A stretch of DNA of 64,000 nucleotides from Piscicola geometra. Its lineage: Eukaryota; Annelida; Clitellata; Hirudinida; Piscicolidae. Both the position numbers and the translations under genes were made by a program. Within the stretch, counting starts at the first letter, position 1. The number at the start of each line of letters is the position of its first letter. The notes under the pieces are model-generated. The model did not search any database. It was not told the DNA's origin and was given only the letters and a program-made list of their open reading frames with translations. The stretch is from NCBI GenBank assembly GCA_943735955.1, contig OX030955.1, positions 10,928,147 to 10,992,146 of the forward strand, read 5' to 3'. Shown here piece by piece: positions 1 through 13,000 of the stretch.

Positions 1-92
1 CTTGATTTGGATCCTTTCATGATTAATTTAATTAACTAAAAGTATTTTTTTTCAACATGCCTAAATAATGCGGTAAAAAAGCTTAAAATTAA

Positions 93-215
93 AATTTAGA
101 AAGGTAGCTCATTTAGAAAGGTATCTCATTTAGAAAGGTAACTCATTTAGAAAGGTAGCTCATTTAGAAAGGTAGCTCATTTAGAAAGGTATCTCATTTA
201 GAATGGTAGCTCAGT
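93..215. repeat. 17-bp tandem repeat, about 6.5 units
   Basis: The unit is close to AGCTCATTTAGAAAGGT. Units differ mainly at the first two positions (AG, AT or AA) and the last units decay. This is a short minisatellite in spacer DNA. Confidence 0.9.
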
Positions 216-473
216 TGAGAAACAAAAAAATAAAGCTTCGAATGTTTATTTGAAAAGAAGCCTAAAACTTGTTTATAAGACAATTTTATCACGGTTTGGT
301 TTGTGCAAAAAGTTACTAAATCTAAAAAAACTATATTTATTTTTCATTGAAAGATACATTATGTCAAAAAAAAAGTGACAAAGTAGCAGAAGACTGAAAG
401 ACTGATTTGGCTCAATGAAGCCTTCCTTTCTTATCTTAAGAAATTCAGGTCGCAGGCTTAAAAGCTCTATTAC

Positions 474-545
474 AGAACCGAACGCTAACCATTATAATAA
501 TCGTAAGCGTTCGGTTCTCTGAGTCTTGCCTCTCGAGTTCGATTC
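474..545 (+). repeat. Hairpin followed by tRNA B-box-like sequence (possible SINE or tRNA relic)
   Basis: A 13-base arm at 474-486 (AGAACCGAACGCT) is perfectly complementary to 506-518, with a 19-base loop. Just downstream, around 533-544, is GAGTTCGATTCC, which fits the RNA polymerase III B box, followed by a T run at about 560. No convincing A box or acceptor stem is visible, so this is not called a functional tRNA. Confidence 0.45.
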
Positions 546-959
546 CGGCTGAGTCAAATTTTTTTTAGTTATAAAAAATATTTAGCAAAATAGTTTAGCT
601 TAGGGATTTAAAACCACGCAGGTCCTTTGATCTCTTTAATAAAATTGTCTATAATAAGATTGTCTTGTTTAACTTTCTACACCCATAAGTCCAGGTTACG
701 AACATCTGCGAGATGGCTAGTTTGCGTCCCTGCAGCTTCTGATTCAGCTGGGTGAGATAGTCAGTTATATCACACAACACCCACTTTAGTTTAGACATGA
801 GTATCTTTACTTTGCATAAAACGAGTAGATCAAAAAATCTCTTGAAGATTTTTCCACTTTGCTTATGTGTGATATGGCAAACCCCCGGGTTCCGAACAAA
901 AACTGTTGGAACCTACGAGCATAAATAAAGCTTACTGTTTTCATAACTGTGATAACAAT

Positions 960-1930
960 ATCATTCATCCCCAGCACTTTCTACACAAATCTTCTTGATG
1001 GACAATTCATTTACCTTTTCATTAGACCAACCAAGTCTATCTTTTTTTTCATATAATACCGGTGTTCCGTCTGTAGTTAGTCCTACCAAGTTTTTCCTTT
1101 GCAATCTATTTTTACTTACGGACTTTTCCACCGCATCAAAATTATTTTACCGTCGTGGTTCTAACCCTATTCATCCAACAGCTCTTCAGAAATTAGGAGG
1201 ATCCAACTTAACGCCTCTGCTTCAGAAACGCTCTCTGAAAAGGACTAGAAAACGTGAGCGATTTTTTCTGCCACAATGAAGCTGGCTTTCATGAATGAAC
1301 TTTGCTGCGACCGCAGTTTGTCTTTTTATTCTTCAACAATTTTTTCTCTTTTTGAAGACTTAAAGTCAAAAGATCATTTGGACTCGTAGTTCACAATAGT
1401 CATAAGCACATCACACCACCAGTTATACTTCCATCCATTCAACGCACTAACAAACTCACTATCTTAGGTATCACATTCACTGACACTCTCAAAATTTCTC
1501 CACACATAGATCACATTATCAATAAATGCTTTCAATTTTTTCATGCCATCAAAACAATCCGTTCCCATGGGCTCTGGTACCAAACTCTTTGACATCACTG
1601 AGTCCCTCATCATCTCGTACCTTAAATATGCAGCTCCTTCTTGGTCTGGTTTTGCAATCAGCAACAAATCAAGCAACTTCAATTCTTCTTAAAAAATTAA
1701 TTAGACTCAAATATCTTCCCTCTCACTACCCATCCATCACATCTATTTTTACCACTTTAGACACTAAACTATTTTTTACAATTTCCACTTACTGTGACCA
1801 CGTTCTTCACCAATTTTTACCTTCCCTCAAAACATCTACACATAACAGGACCCCGTAAGCACAAATTCGATACACCAATATATAACACTTTTGAAAGTGA
1901 AACATTCCTCTCTCGTCTTTTGAAACATCT
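960..1930 (+). mobile_element. Degenerate non-LTR retrotransposon (LINE) reverse transcriptase, 3' part
   Basis: The frame at 995-1279 contains NTGVPSVVSPTKFFL, a decayed form of the reverse-transcriptase block VPQGSVxSP. Further on, across frame breaks, 1440-1860 reads KLTILGITFTDTLK, then PHIDHIINKCFQFFHAIKT, LLKKLIRLKYLPSHYPS and DHVLHQFLPSLKTSTHNR, the thumb and C-terminal region typical of animal Jockey/CR1-like LINEs. The YADD block is missing, so there is an internal deletion, and several stops and frameshifts make the copy dead. Confidence 0.75.
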
Positions 1931-3507
1931 CATTCTATAGTTTATATTTATCTCTGATTTTATTATTTAGTTTTTTTTTCATATTTACCATATTCTTGAT
2001 CAAGTTGTTTGATTTTAATCGATTATCATTTTCATTATAATGTAATAATTATCTTTTAGTTTTATATTTAAAAATTTATACTATTTTTCATCTTTAAATT
2101 TCAACATGTTTCGATTTGTCGATTTGAATTTGGTTTTTGTTCACCTACTATTTTTTTGTTTTTTGTAGCATGGCTTGCGTCTTTCAAGCGGTGAGGATTA
2201 GAAAAAAAAATAAAGCGTTGCTTCACAAGTTTTGAGTTCACACCTACGTCGGATGTCGGATGAAACTCTGGACAAGATAGTGTTCGTTCAGTCTAGGATT
2301 TAATGAGTGCACTGAATAAAGTTAAACCGACAAAATAAGACTATAAAAGTATTTTAAAGTCAGAATATTACTGAATTTACTGTTTAAAATTGTGCAACAT
2401 GTTTTTTTAATTATAAGGGTTATTTAAAATAAAATGTATGTGGTATTTCTTAGTATTTTGAACTTATATTTTGTCTTTCCTTTGTATTTAAATGTATTTC
2501 CAAGAGTTATTTTAAAGTAAGAACTAGAAAACACATGTTTTGAATGGTTTTTTATGTTACAGTGTTAATGCTGCTTCAGATTATGTCTGTCAATAAGTGA
2601 ATAAAAAAAGTATTTGCAAAATAGTTTAGAACAGTTTAACTATTTTTTCAATTGTTAAAATAGTTTTAATTTAACTACAAATATTTAGTTAGTTGCCCAT
2701 CACTGATACACACACACACACATATATATATATATGATTATATATATATAATTATTTATATATAGTTACGACTTTTTAGTGACCTCATATTCCTGGATCA
2801 TAACTCAATGAATACTCGTACAAATGAAAACACTGTTAATTTTCCTGATGAAAATGTTCACCTATAAACTATAACTTATAGACTATAAGTTATAGTCTAT
2901 AAGTTCATATTCATTATAGATGCATATTTAGAGTTATACATTTTCAACTTTTTGTCAAATACTTAATTTTCTGTTTCATTTATCGATGCACACTTGTTTA
3001 AAAGTGATGAAAATAAGTTTTATTATGATTAATTCTTTAAAAAGTCCCTCATCACAGGAAATCCTCAAAATAGAATGGTGAGGCTTACATACCATTTCAA
3101 AGATTTTGTGTGGTGGAGAACCTTTTTTGAGATAAATAATTATTTGAGTGAGTATTATATACATATTTATGTAAATGTATATATTAGGGTTATGAATTTT
3201 TAATTATGATTAATACTGAGTATTAAATAAAACGAAATAAAAATTACATATAATTAAACTAAAAGTAGTGAAGAATAATGAAAAACATCATCATTATCAT
3301 ACAAAAGTAATGTCTGCATGGTATTCTGGATCACAAAATATGGTAGATAAGCAACAAGAACTTGTAAGTAAAAGCTATTGTTATGCTTCACAAAATGACA
3401 AAAGAATGGTTAGAGGTGGTTGCAGTTAGGAAATTATTTCACAGGGCTTTGAGGCTCAATTATGTGTGAAGTGAGAAAACTTGATGGAACAATACAATGC
3501 TGAAGCA
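1931..3507. other. AT-rich spacer downstream of NADK
   Basis: No gene is seen. It contains a CA/TA microsatellite at about 2706-2765 and a 33-bp perfect palindrome at 2873-2905. A minus-strand AATAAA at about 3018-3023 lies roughly 485 bases beyond the NADK stop and is a candidate poly(A) signal only. Confidence 0.5.
2873..2905. repeat. 33-bp perfect palindrome
   Basis: The 16-base arm AACTTATAGACTATAA is followed by one central base and its exact reverse complement. It could form a cruciform in AT-rich DNA. No flanking duplication was recognised. Confidence 0.8.
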
Positions 3508-4066
3508 TCATGTGCCCTGCGTTGAGTCACTGTTCTTGAATGTGGCAGCATCGTCTAAGTCTTCTTCAAAAACCTCCTCCTTGTTATGTCCCAAACACAA
3601 TTTGTTCTGGATGTCGAGGCAGTTCAGCTCGATGTCCGTAAGTGAAGAACTGCGGAGTTTCAGCGGCTGCAAATGGCGACGATGGCGTGAGTGGCGGAAG
3701 TGGTGATGGTGGTGGCCAATCTTGTAACCGTTCTTCTTCCTGCGAGTGCAGCTGCGGTTGAATCGATGGAGGTTACTCTCACTGATCTTCTTATCTAAGA
3801 CTGCTTCATCGCCCTCGATGCATGAGTTAATTGCGTTGCTGTTGTTGTGGTGCTGGATCTCTCTTCGTCCTTTCTCCTCCCTTCTGTTGCACGCCTCAGT
3901 ACCTTTTCGATGTATGTTGTAGCCTCTATTGGCTACCTTGCCACAGTCACTATCAGCATTGTCATCGCCGTCATCATGGCAATGGTTGTTGGTGGAAGAA
4001 TTGGTAGTGTAGTCGTGAAGCGACGACTGCAGCTTCCTAACGTTCCAATGCAGGCAGCCAGCAAGT
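3508..4066 (-). CDS. NADK: NADK terminal exon with long C-terminal extension and no ATG
   Basis: The acceptor TTGCAAG|A joins the upstream donor at 5404 (AATAG|GTGG) in phase 2 and completes an Arg codon. The exon then reads [13 protein letters not shown], matching the LHWNVRK that follows DPxxDWF in animal NAD kinases. The frame stays open for 185 codons to TGA at 3508-3510. About 174 residues follow LHWNVRK, where the human tail, as I recall it, is short and Glu-rich. The extension is polar, with an Asp-rich stretch, a His/Arg block ([16 protein letters not shown]) and an acidic patch ([10 protein letters not shown]). There is no Met codon in the exon, which hides it from ATG-based ORF calling. 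Its function is unknown. Confidence 0.85.
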
Positions 4067-7000
4067 CTTGCAACGGGGTTAATTGATAGTCAACGAATAT
4101 TAAATACTTCTAATTAAACTATGCATTAATAAAATGATTTTTTTAAATTAGAAGCTATTATACTGTATAATTTAGACACACTTTTATATTACATACTATT
4201 TTACAATTATATTAACTATTAAAATTATATTAAATTATATTAACCATTAAAATTATAATGAATTATATTAACTATTAAAATTATATTAAATTATATTAAC
4301 TATTAAAATTATAGTAAATTATATTAACTATTAAAATTATATTAAATTATATTAACTATTAAAATTATATTAAATTATATTAACCATTAAAATTATAGTA
4401 AATTATATTAACTATTGAAATTATAGTAAATTATATTAACTATTAAAATTATATTAAATTATATTAACTATTAAAATTATAGTAAATTATATTAACTATT
4501 AAAATTATAGTAAATTATATTAACTATTAAAATTATAGTAAATTATATTAACTATTAAAATTATAGTAAATTATATTAACTATTAAAATTATATTGAATT
4601 ATATTACCTATTAAAATTATATTAAATTATATTAGCTATTAAAATTATATTAAATTATATTAACTATTAAAATTTTATTAAATTATATTAATTATTAAAA
4701 TTTTATTAAATTATATTAACTATTAAAATTTTATTAAATTATATTAACTATTAAAATTTTATTAAATTATATTAACTATTAAAATTTTATGAATTATATT
4801 AACTATTAAAATTTTATTAAATTTTATTAACTATTAAAATTTTATTAAATTATATTAACTATTAAAATTATATTAAATTATATTAACTATTAAAATTATA
4901 TTAAATTATATTAACTATTAAAATTATCTTAAATTATATTAAATATTAAAATTATATTAAATTATATTAACTATTAAAATTATATTAAATTATAATAACT
5001 ATTAAAATTATATTAAATTATATTACCTATTAAAATTATATTAAATTATATTAACTATTAAAATTATATTAAATTACTATTACTATTATATTGAATTAGA
5101 TTAAATATTAATATCATATAATAATATAATTATAATAAGGGCTGGTTTTTCAGGCTTTACGCGAAATGACTGATTACGCATTTAACACATGCACGAGATA
5201 ATGCAAGTAGTCACACCAGAAAGTTATTCGAAAATAAATTATTATTATCATCATCATCATCATCATCATGTTGATCATCATCGACATCATCATATTGATC
5301 ATCATCGTCATCGTCATCATCATAATCATTATCATCACTCTTATCGAAATCATCAAGACCCTTCGAAGCGACAATATTTAAAGCCTGGCCCCCCTTTAAC
5401 CACCTATTGAACCAGTCAGCGGCTGGGTCAACATAGGTTACACAAGGCAGGGGATGAGCCGCGGTGTTGATGACCAGCATCTGACCGAGTCTCAGTTGCT
5501 GTCTCTTCCTGCCATCGAACGAGACCCAAGCACCCGCTCTGGCATCCGGTGAGATCATGATCTGCGTGTGTTTGTAGAAGTTTGAAGAATCGAGCGTTTT
5601 AATGTTTCACTTTCAAACAGTTTATTCAAGACTATTGGACAAGCCACTTACCTTGATCTGCACCCCTGAAGGGAGGACGATGGGTCGGAAAGAGAGGGAG
5701 TGAGGGCAGATGGGCGTGATGATGAGGGCTGGCACGTTCGGATGCACCATGGAAGCACCTGCAGCTGCCGAGTAAGCTGTGCTGCCCGTTGGAGTAGAGA
5801 TAATGAGACCTGCAGGTGGTGCAAGTGTTGGAAATGAAGTGTGAGATGTATGCGTCAAATTCTTGCTCTTGAGGTTGAATTGATTGAGTATAAGTAGTTA
5901 AACATCAGTTTAATAATAGACTAATAATAGATTGGGGAGCGGTAATGGCTTAGATGGGAGACGTCGGACTTGCAACTCAATTTTACTTGCTCAATTTTAT
6001 AAAAACTGCAACTTTTTAATTCAAGTTTTAAATTATAAATTTGTTACTTTTTCATATTTATATTATAAAATTTGTCTCTATTGAGAACGCGTTCAACTTT
6101 CAGCCAGTCGGTGATTGTTTTTGTCAGCGTGTCAAAGCTTGGCCGAACGCATCTGTTGCGTCTTGAGTTAAAATCAATGGCGCATATTACAGAGATGTGC
6201 TGTGGAGAAAAGAGCTACTGCATGTGATAAGGGACATTTCAGGTAACTTCTTCGTCTTTAAGCAAGATGGCGGGCCATCACAACGGACGCGACAGACAAT
6301 CAGCCTGTTAAAGCAAGAGAGACCTGCTTTCATTCCCCCAAATCTGTGACCTCCGAACAGTCCAGTTCTGGACTCCCCCCCATCCCCACTTTTTGGTAGT
6401 GAGGGGTCCACCTTAATGTAGACCGCCCACTTTTTCCACAAAAACATTTCAAAACTCTTGTTTTCATACGAGCATAATCGTCAACCATGGTATAAAACAG
6501 AATGTTTATATAGTAATACACTAGTAAGAGCCAGCAGCTTCGCTTGCGAAGTTATTCAAAAGGTTTTAATTAATATTTTAATGAATTATAACCAAATTCA
6601 CCACCCTCCCTGCATCCAATTGGAATTCAATCACCATCTTTGCGCTCAAAAAACCCTCAATTACCCTCTCTGTATCCAATCAGCCACTTTTCATGCACCC
6701 AAACCACCTTCATTTACCCTCTCTTCAAAATAGGAATTGAATAATGTTTTTTTGAAGATCTGGACCCCAGGACCCCCCAAATCACCACCCCTGCATTACA
6801 AGCATGGTTGTAACATGGCCTGCGTCTGTCAGGCTGTGAAAAATATAGAACAGAAAAAAGAAAAAACAGAATAGAAATTCATCTAAAAAACTCTAAAGAC
6901 TTAGCGGACCTACGTCGTTTAATGTGCCTACATCTGTTATGCCTAGAATTGCAACCACCAATCCATAAGAATAAAGGCACTTGGGTCACTCAAGAGCACT

Positions 7001-10000
7001 CACCATCGCCCTGCACCACAGTGATCAGCATGTCATCGACGAATAGATCCAGCTGCACAATATATGGAGCATCGCCCCTGTCCACTACCACATCGTTCAA
7101 CACCTGATTGTTGGGCGTTTGCAAGGTCGTTGGTGGTTGAAGGTCAAAGTTTTTAGAGATCCTGAGAACTAATACAGATTAAGTGTTTCAGATTATTAAT
7201 TGTGACTATGAGCCCATCTTATCCACCCCTCCTCCACTTCCTCCTCGACCCCTTTTCCACCCCCTCCTCCAACCCTCCTCCAACTCTCCTCCACCCCTCC
7301 TCAACCACCTCCTCGACCACCTCCTCTACCCCTCCTCCAGCCCCTCCTCCACCACTCCTCCACTCCCTCCTCCACTCCCTCCTCCACTCCCTCCTCCACC
7401 CCCCTCCTCCACTCCTCCTCCACTCCTTCTCCACCCCTCCTCCACCCCTCCTCCACCCCTCTTCCACCCCTCCTCCACCACCTCCTCCACTCCTTCCTCC
7501 ACCACCTCCTCCACTCCCTCCTCTATCCCTCTTCCACCCCTTCTCCACCCCTCCTTCACCCCATTCTCCACTCCCTCTTCTATTCCCTCCTCTACCCCTA
7601 TTCCACCCTTCCTCCCCCCTTCTTCCACTACCTCCTCCACTCCTCCTCCACCCCTCTTCCACCCTCCTCCTCTCCCCACCACCTCCTCCACCCTTCCTCC
7701 ACCCCTTCTCCACCCCTCCTCCACCACCAACCAAGTGATGATCCTCAGTCTCCATGCGGTCGAGACTCCAATCGATGCAGTTCTCCAGCGTGCAGGTGCA
7801 CACAAGGGCTATCATGCGACTGCGCAGAACTAAACTGACGTCCTGTCCTGTCACACATGGTCGAGGTGGTGGTGGTGCTTGTTGAAATGGTGGGAGACCA
7901 AATGGTTGATAGGCAAAGACGCTTCCAAAAAAAACTCTGCATAAATAAAAATAGCAAAAGCAAAAGAAGCAAAGGTTCCAGCGGACAAAGAGCACTGACC
8001 TCTGAGGGTGGAGTCGATGTGTTCCTTGAAGTTCTGGAAGTTGAAGGGCAGCAGAAAGCCCAAAGAGCCAAAGTGAAAAGCGATGATCGGAGGCACTGCT
8101 CCCTTGGATGATGAAGGCGTATTAGGAGCTCATTTGTTTTGGTGGTTTGGAGGTCAGGAATGATCGAGGGGCATTCCAATAAGGCCGATCATAGTAGTTT
8201 TCAGGGTAGAATTTGAAGAATTGCAACTTATTATGTAATAGGAAAACTTTTCAATTGAAATAGATGAGCATGATAATGATGATGGCGATAATGATGATGA
8301 TGATAACGATGCTGATGCCGATGAATATGTCGATGATGATGATAACGATCAAAACCTGGAAGAGAGAAGAGGCGTAAATGAGAGTGCCGTCCCCACCTGC
8401 ACAGATCACCAAGTCTACGAACATGTCCAGAGCATTGTCTGCAGTGAGAATATTGCTTGCGTTGTTGTAAATATGAAATATCGATATTAACAGTTATTAA
8501 CAGAATAAATTGAATTAACTATTTAATTTATAATTCTGTAATAATAATAATAAGTCAAACAGCTTCACGTTGATAACTTCGACACACGCATGAAGATTCC
8601 AAAAACCAACGAACCCTCTAATAATAAAAATAATTATAATTATAATTATTGTTGTTGTTGTTGTTATTATTATTGTAATATTTTTTTTTATATTCTTAAT
8701 ATTATGACTCACCCTCTCCGAAAAAGACCAGCTGATCGAGCACTTCCTGCATGCTGTCGTCCGCCATGATGCGCTTTTCGTTCTTTATCTTGTTCTCTAT
8801 GAACACCTTGAAGCCCTTATCCTGAGAGATGATGAAGATGATGAAGATGAAGTAGAGATAATAATGATAATGACAGGCTTGCAGAGCCGACCGGAGCCGT
8901 AGAGCCGCTATATAATGCGAGATCAGGAGACGGAGCCAGAGCCGTAGCCAGGCCAAAAATATGGCAGCTCCAACTCTAAACTCTTTTTTTTAGAGATTTT
9001 TTTTATAAAACTTTAAATATGTTCAACCAAATAAAAGCGCCAAAGCACATCACCACAATAAATATTTAATGAATAGTTTTCTTTTCGTTTTACATTTTGT
9101 TTTTCTGCAAAAACCTACAAAGTAATAAAAAAAATATTTACAAAGTAAAAAACAATGTAAACAAGAACCATTTTTGAACTTTTATTTATTTTATTTATTT
9201 CACAATTTTTAACAACACATTAAAGGAATTAATACAAATATGTTTTTAATTCCAATGAAAAAACAAAAATTGTAATTTTTATCAACTTGAACTTTGAATT
9301 CTTGACATAAAATATTTCAAAACATTTGGTTGACACAATCAACATTCAAGTAATATTGAGAAAAAGTTTTATTTATGCAGTACAGATAAACTACATATAA
9401 TTTGGAAAAAACTATAATCCTAAGTTTAAAAATAAATATTAATGCCTAAACTAGAACTAAACAATAATTAAAGTATAGAAAATTTGGCCTGGGTACGACA
9501 TATATTCAATGGGCCCCTCAAAAAAAAAGTATTCCCTTTCATAGATTTGTGCATGCATCGTTAAATATTGTTATTTAATATATTCATATTTCCTACTTCA
9601 TTTTATAATCTACTAATTCGATGTTAATAATAGGATTTTTATAATAAAAATTCGTCAATTTCGGATTTTTTATTATTTTAATTACAATTTTTTTCATTCA
9701 TTTTAGTTTAGCAGCAACGCTCTAAGCATTTTTTAAAATTTCAAAACCGCAAAAAAACAAAAAGTTGTAATAAAAACGGATAAGCATGTGATTAAGGACT
9801 TGCGGCTTATACTTTAGTAGCTTACATTTTTTGTGGAAAAGATGAGCGCCGCAAAGACGAACTTAAGCCCGTAAATAGAAATTATGGAAAAATTCTTTTT
9901 ACTAATTATACGCGTTCACAAGCTCAAAGCAATAGGAACGCTATGGCCTCAATTTAGAGGGCTTGAGAAAAGCGTACCCATATACTTCATTAAGCGGTGA

Positions 10001-13000
10001 ACCGGTAGCCGAGTCGGTAACGATTCTCGGCCTGACCAATAATGAAAGATCCTAGGTTCAAGTGCAACCAATGCCCTAGTAACCCAAAGGCTCAAATGAA
10101 AATATGCAGCCCAAGTGGCCTAGAAACTCATTCGGGTTGTACGCCACTATAATAATTATCGTCATTATCATTCTTATTATTATTCAACCGCTGGAACTGA
10201 ACATATTGAATGCAATATAACAATTACATTCCTTTAACTAAGGAATAATTGAATAAAATTAATTTAAAATTTTATAATTAACTTATCAGAAAGCACTGCT
10301 AATCATAAATTTCGCTTCCTTTTTAAATCAATTATTCAGTCAAAAGTTTGTCTTGTGTGCAACCCCTCTATAGGTGGCCAATCCTGAGAACCATCAATTT
10401 TTTGGAAACCGGAGCCGAGCCAGGGGAAAAATTAGTGGCTCTGCAGGCCTGAATAATGATGAAATGGAAAAGGTGAATGATGATGATGATGAAGTTGAAG
10501 AAGTGGAGATGATGATGAGATGGTATTGAGAGCTTGAATGACGTAGGAGTGAGTACTACTTCCCACTAGGTCGGACCGAGACTATTTCTCCTTCTCCTTT
10601 CTGTCCCGGTTTCGAAATTTCTTTCCCCATTTGCAAAAAATAAAATAAAAACGAGATAAAGTTCAGATAATTTTTGAAATAAAATAAACTGAGATAATTT
10701 TCATTTATTTTGAGTAATTAAATCAAATCTTTATTGCTCTTTACACGGGTTAAACCCTCAAGAGTTTTAGATTTTAAATAAGATAGTACAATTAGTAGTT
10801 AAACGAAAACATGTTGCAGAATTCTGCAGGTATTCAGTAGCCAAAATGTTGTTCAGTATTTCTGACAAACTATTTGCTGAATTGGAAAACTGCTCATTTT
10901 ACTCCAATCAAATGAAATATCTTTATCATCTTCAATTTAGATAGAACGTAATTGTGAATATTTATACAATGTATCCTCTTCTGAATTTTCTTCCTCATTA
11001 AAAATACTTATTTCAACATTCTTATTCTCAACAACTGAAAATATAAAATCATTCATATAATTTGAAATTATACAAATTTCATTTTAATTTCTAAGTTATA
11101 AAGACAACCATAAGTTTTTAATATATAATTTATTTCATTTTGCTATTTTTATTTAACTAATTTTTCTATGCAATAACTTTTTTTCTCGATTTTCCCTGAT
11201 ATGAATGTTGATTCCCATTACCAATTTTAGTTTCAGTCCCGAATTCAATGGTAGTCTCTATATATGACACAGGAAATTAATCATTTGACAAAAAGTTGAA
11301 AACTTATAACCTTAAATTCGCATACAAGGCTCGCGCTGTCGAGGGCCCTCGTGGCCAATGGCCCTACTTTTTCAAAATTGGCCCGAAAAAATCCTGATTG
11401 GCCCCAATGATTTTTTTTTCCAAAATTTTATTTTCGTTTTTTTTTATTGTGAAATTTTTTAGATGTTTCTTTGTCTAAAAGAATGTCGCGGGAAGAAGTT
11501 GTTATTGAAAAGTTGAGCCAATCAAAATTAGCCTCGTGTTTTAATCCGGTCATTCGCGTGCAGACTATCTCAATCTATATAAGCTTCTGTCAATCTATAT
11601 AATACGTGTTGTATAGCATACTTTGTAATACCGTTAGGTCATTAAAATCGCGTGAAATTAAAGAGATATTAAAAATGCTTTTACTAAGAAATCTGTCAAA
11701 TGTCTCCCTCAAGTGGTTCTCAGGATAGAAAAGAGTCAAGGCAAAAAGAAAAAAACAGAGCATTCCAACAGACATGGAAAATTAATAACAATTGGTTCCG
11801 CTTTGACAATATGAAAAATGTAATGTACTGTGATCTATGTATGAAGGTGCAAAATAAAAACTCTTTTACTTTTGGATGTAGTAATATTAATAAAAACTCA
11901 GTGTTGAGACATGCGAGTTCTAAAGGTAACTGTTAATAAAATTGCATAATTTAGCTCAATTATTTCTTCATTAGAAGTATTTAAAATGAAAATTACCTGC
12001 GTTCACTTTTTTAATAATCTTAGCTGTCGGCGCCAGCAAGCAATCAGTGTTCATGGTTTCTGCCTGTGAAGTGGCCTTTGGCAAGAATGAAGCAGCGATA
12101 ACTGCAGCACTCAAAGGTGTATAGGTCTGGGATTCCTGCTTTAAATGCTCATTGCATAGAACAGGGTGTCACATCCCTAGCATGTCTAAGGGTTGACTTT
12201 TGAAGAAAAGTCAGGAAAATCTTTAAGTCTTTATAAACCAATAACAACCTTCAAGTTTTTGTACATTGCTCACTTTTTGTGTGATGTGCTCAAGCCTATT
12301 TCTATATTGACCAAAACCTACCAAAAGAAAGACTTGGCTTATTCTGAGATTGCACCCCTTTTAACAGCAACTATTCAGACTTTGGAGTACATGTAAAAAA
12401 ACTAAGTCAGCCCACATGATGCAGAAGTTTTTAAAGCTTATACCTGACATTCCAAAGCCTGATGAATTTGGTCTGTGTCTTTTTGATTATGAAGGTCACA
12501 CTATTCGAGACAGTGTGAAACAGAGGACTGAAACTGAGCCTGTATGCGGAAAGTTTATTGAAAGCATGATAAAAAGCCTCAATAATTGGTTTTCAGACGA
12601 GGATGGGTCTGTATTAACAGCAATGAACAATTTTTTTGATCTAAGTATTTCAGTTTCCGAAATACACTCAGACATAGAAAGAGTATCTGAGTACCTAGAG
12701 GCTGTGGGTATCGAGTGCTCACAACCTGAACTATTCAGCTTCGCCAACTTCACTCGAGCCAGCCATAGCTCTGGTAATAAGTCAGTCACTGACATAAAAT
12801 CTACAACTAATTTGGCCATTAAAAACTCTAATTCTTATCCAGCATCAGCGGAAACTGCCAAACGATTGTTACTATCGCCAGTATCAACTGTAGAGTGTGA
12901 AAGAGGATTCAGTAGACAAAACTTAATAAAATTTGACTTGATAAATATTATAAATATATATATTATATCAGTTTGAATATGCATAAACCAGTTTTTTTTA

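Larger units (their letters stand above)
1..950. other. Non-coding stretch with small repeats
   Basis: No coding region is recognisable here. It contains a 17-bp tandem repeat (93-215) and a hairpin followed by a tRNA B-box-like string (474-545), listed separately. The remainder is AT-rich spacer with nothing I can name. Confidence 0.6.

Noticed and set aside
474..545. Functional tRNA gene
   Set aside because: A B-box-like string exists but there is no acceptor stem or credible A box.
3497..4086. Plus-strand frames of 69 and 79 codons
   Set aside because: They are antisense shadows of the NADK last exon.
5211..5403. Asp-rich NADK C-terminus encoded by the ATC microsatellite
   Set aside because: A good donor at 5402-5403 and the conserved LHWNVRK in exon 3508-4066 with matching phase indicate the microsatellite is intronic; readthrough would be an intron-retention form at most.
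7183..7995. Long Pro/Ser-rich and Gly/Glu-rich frames on both strands
   Set aside because: They are read from the CTCC minisatellite; the frames are open only because the repeat lacks stops. A real NADK exon (7732-7847) overlaps one end.
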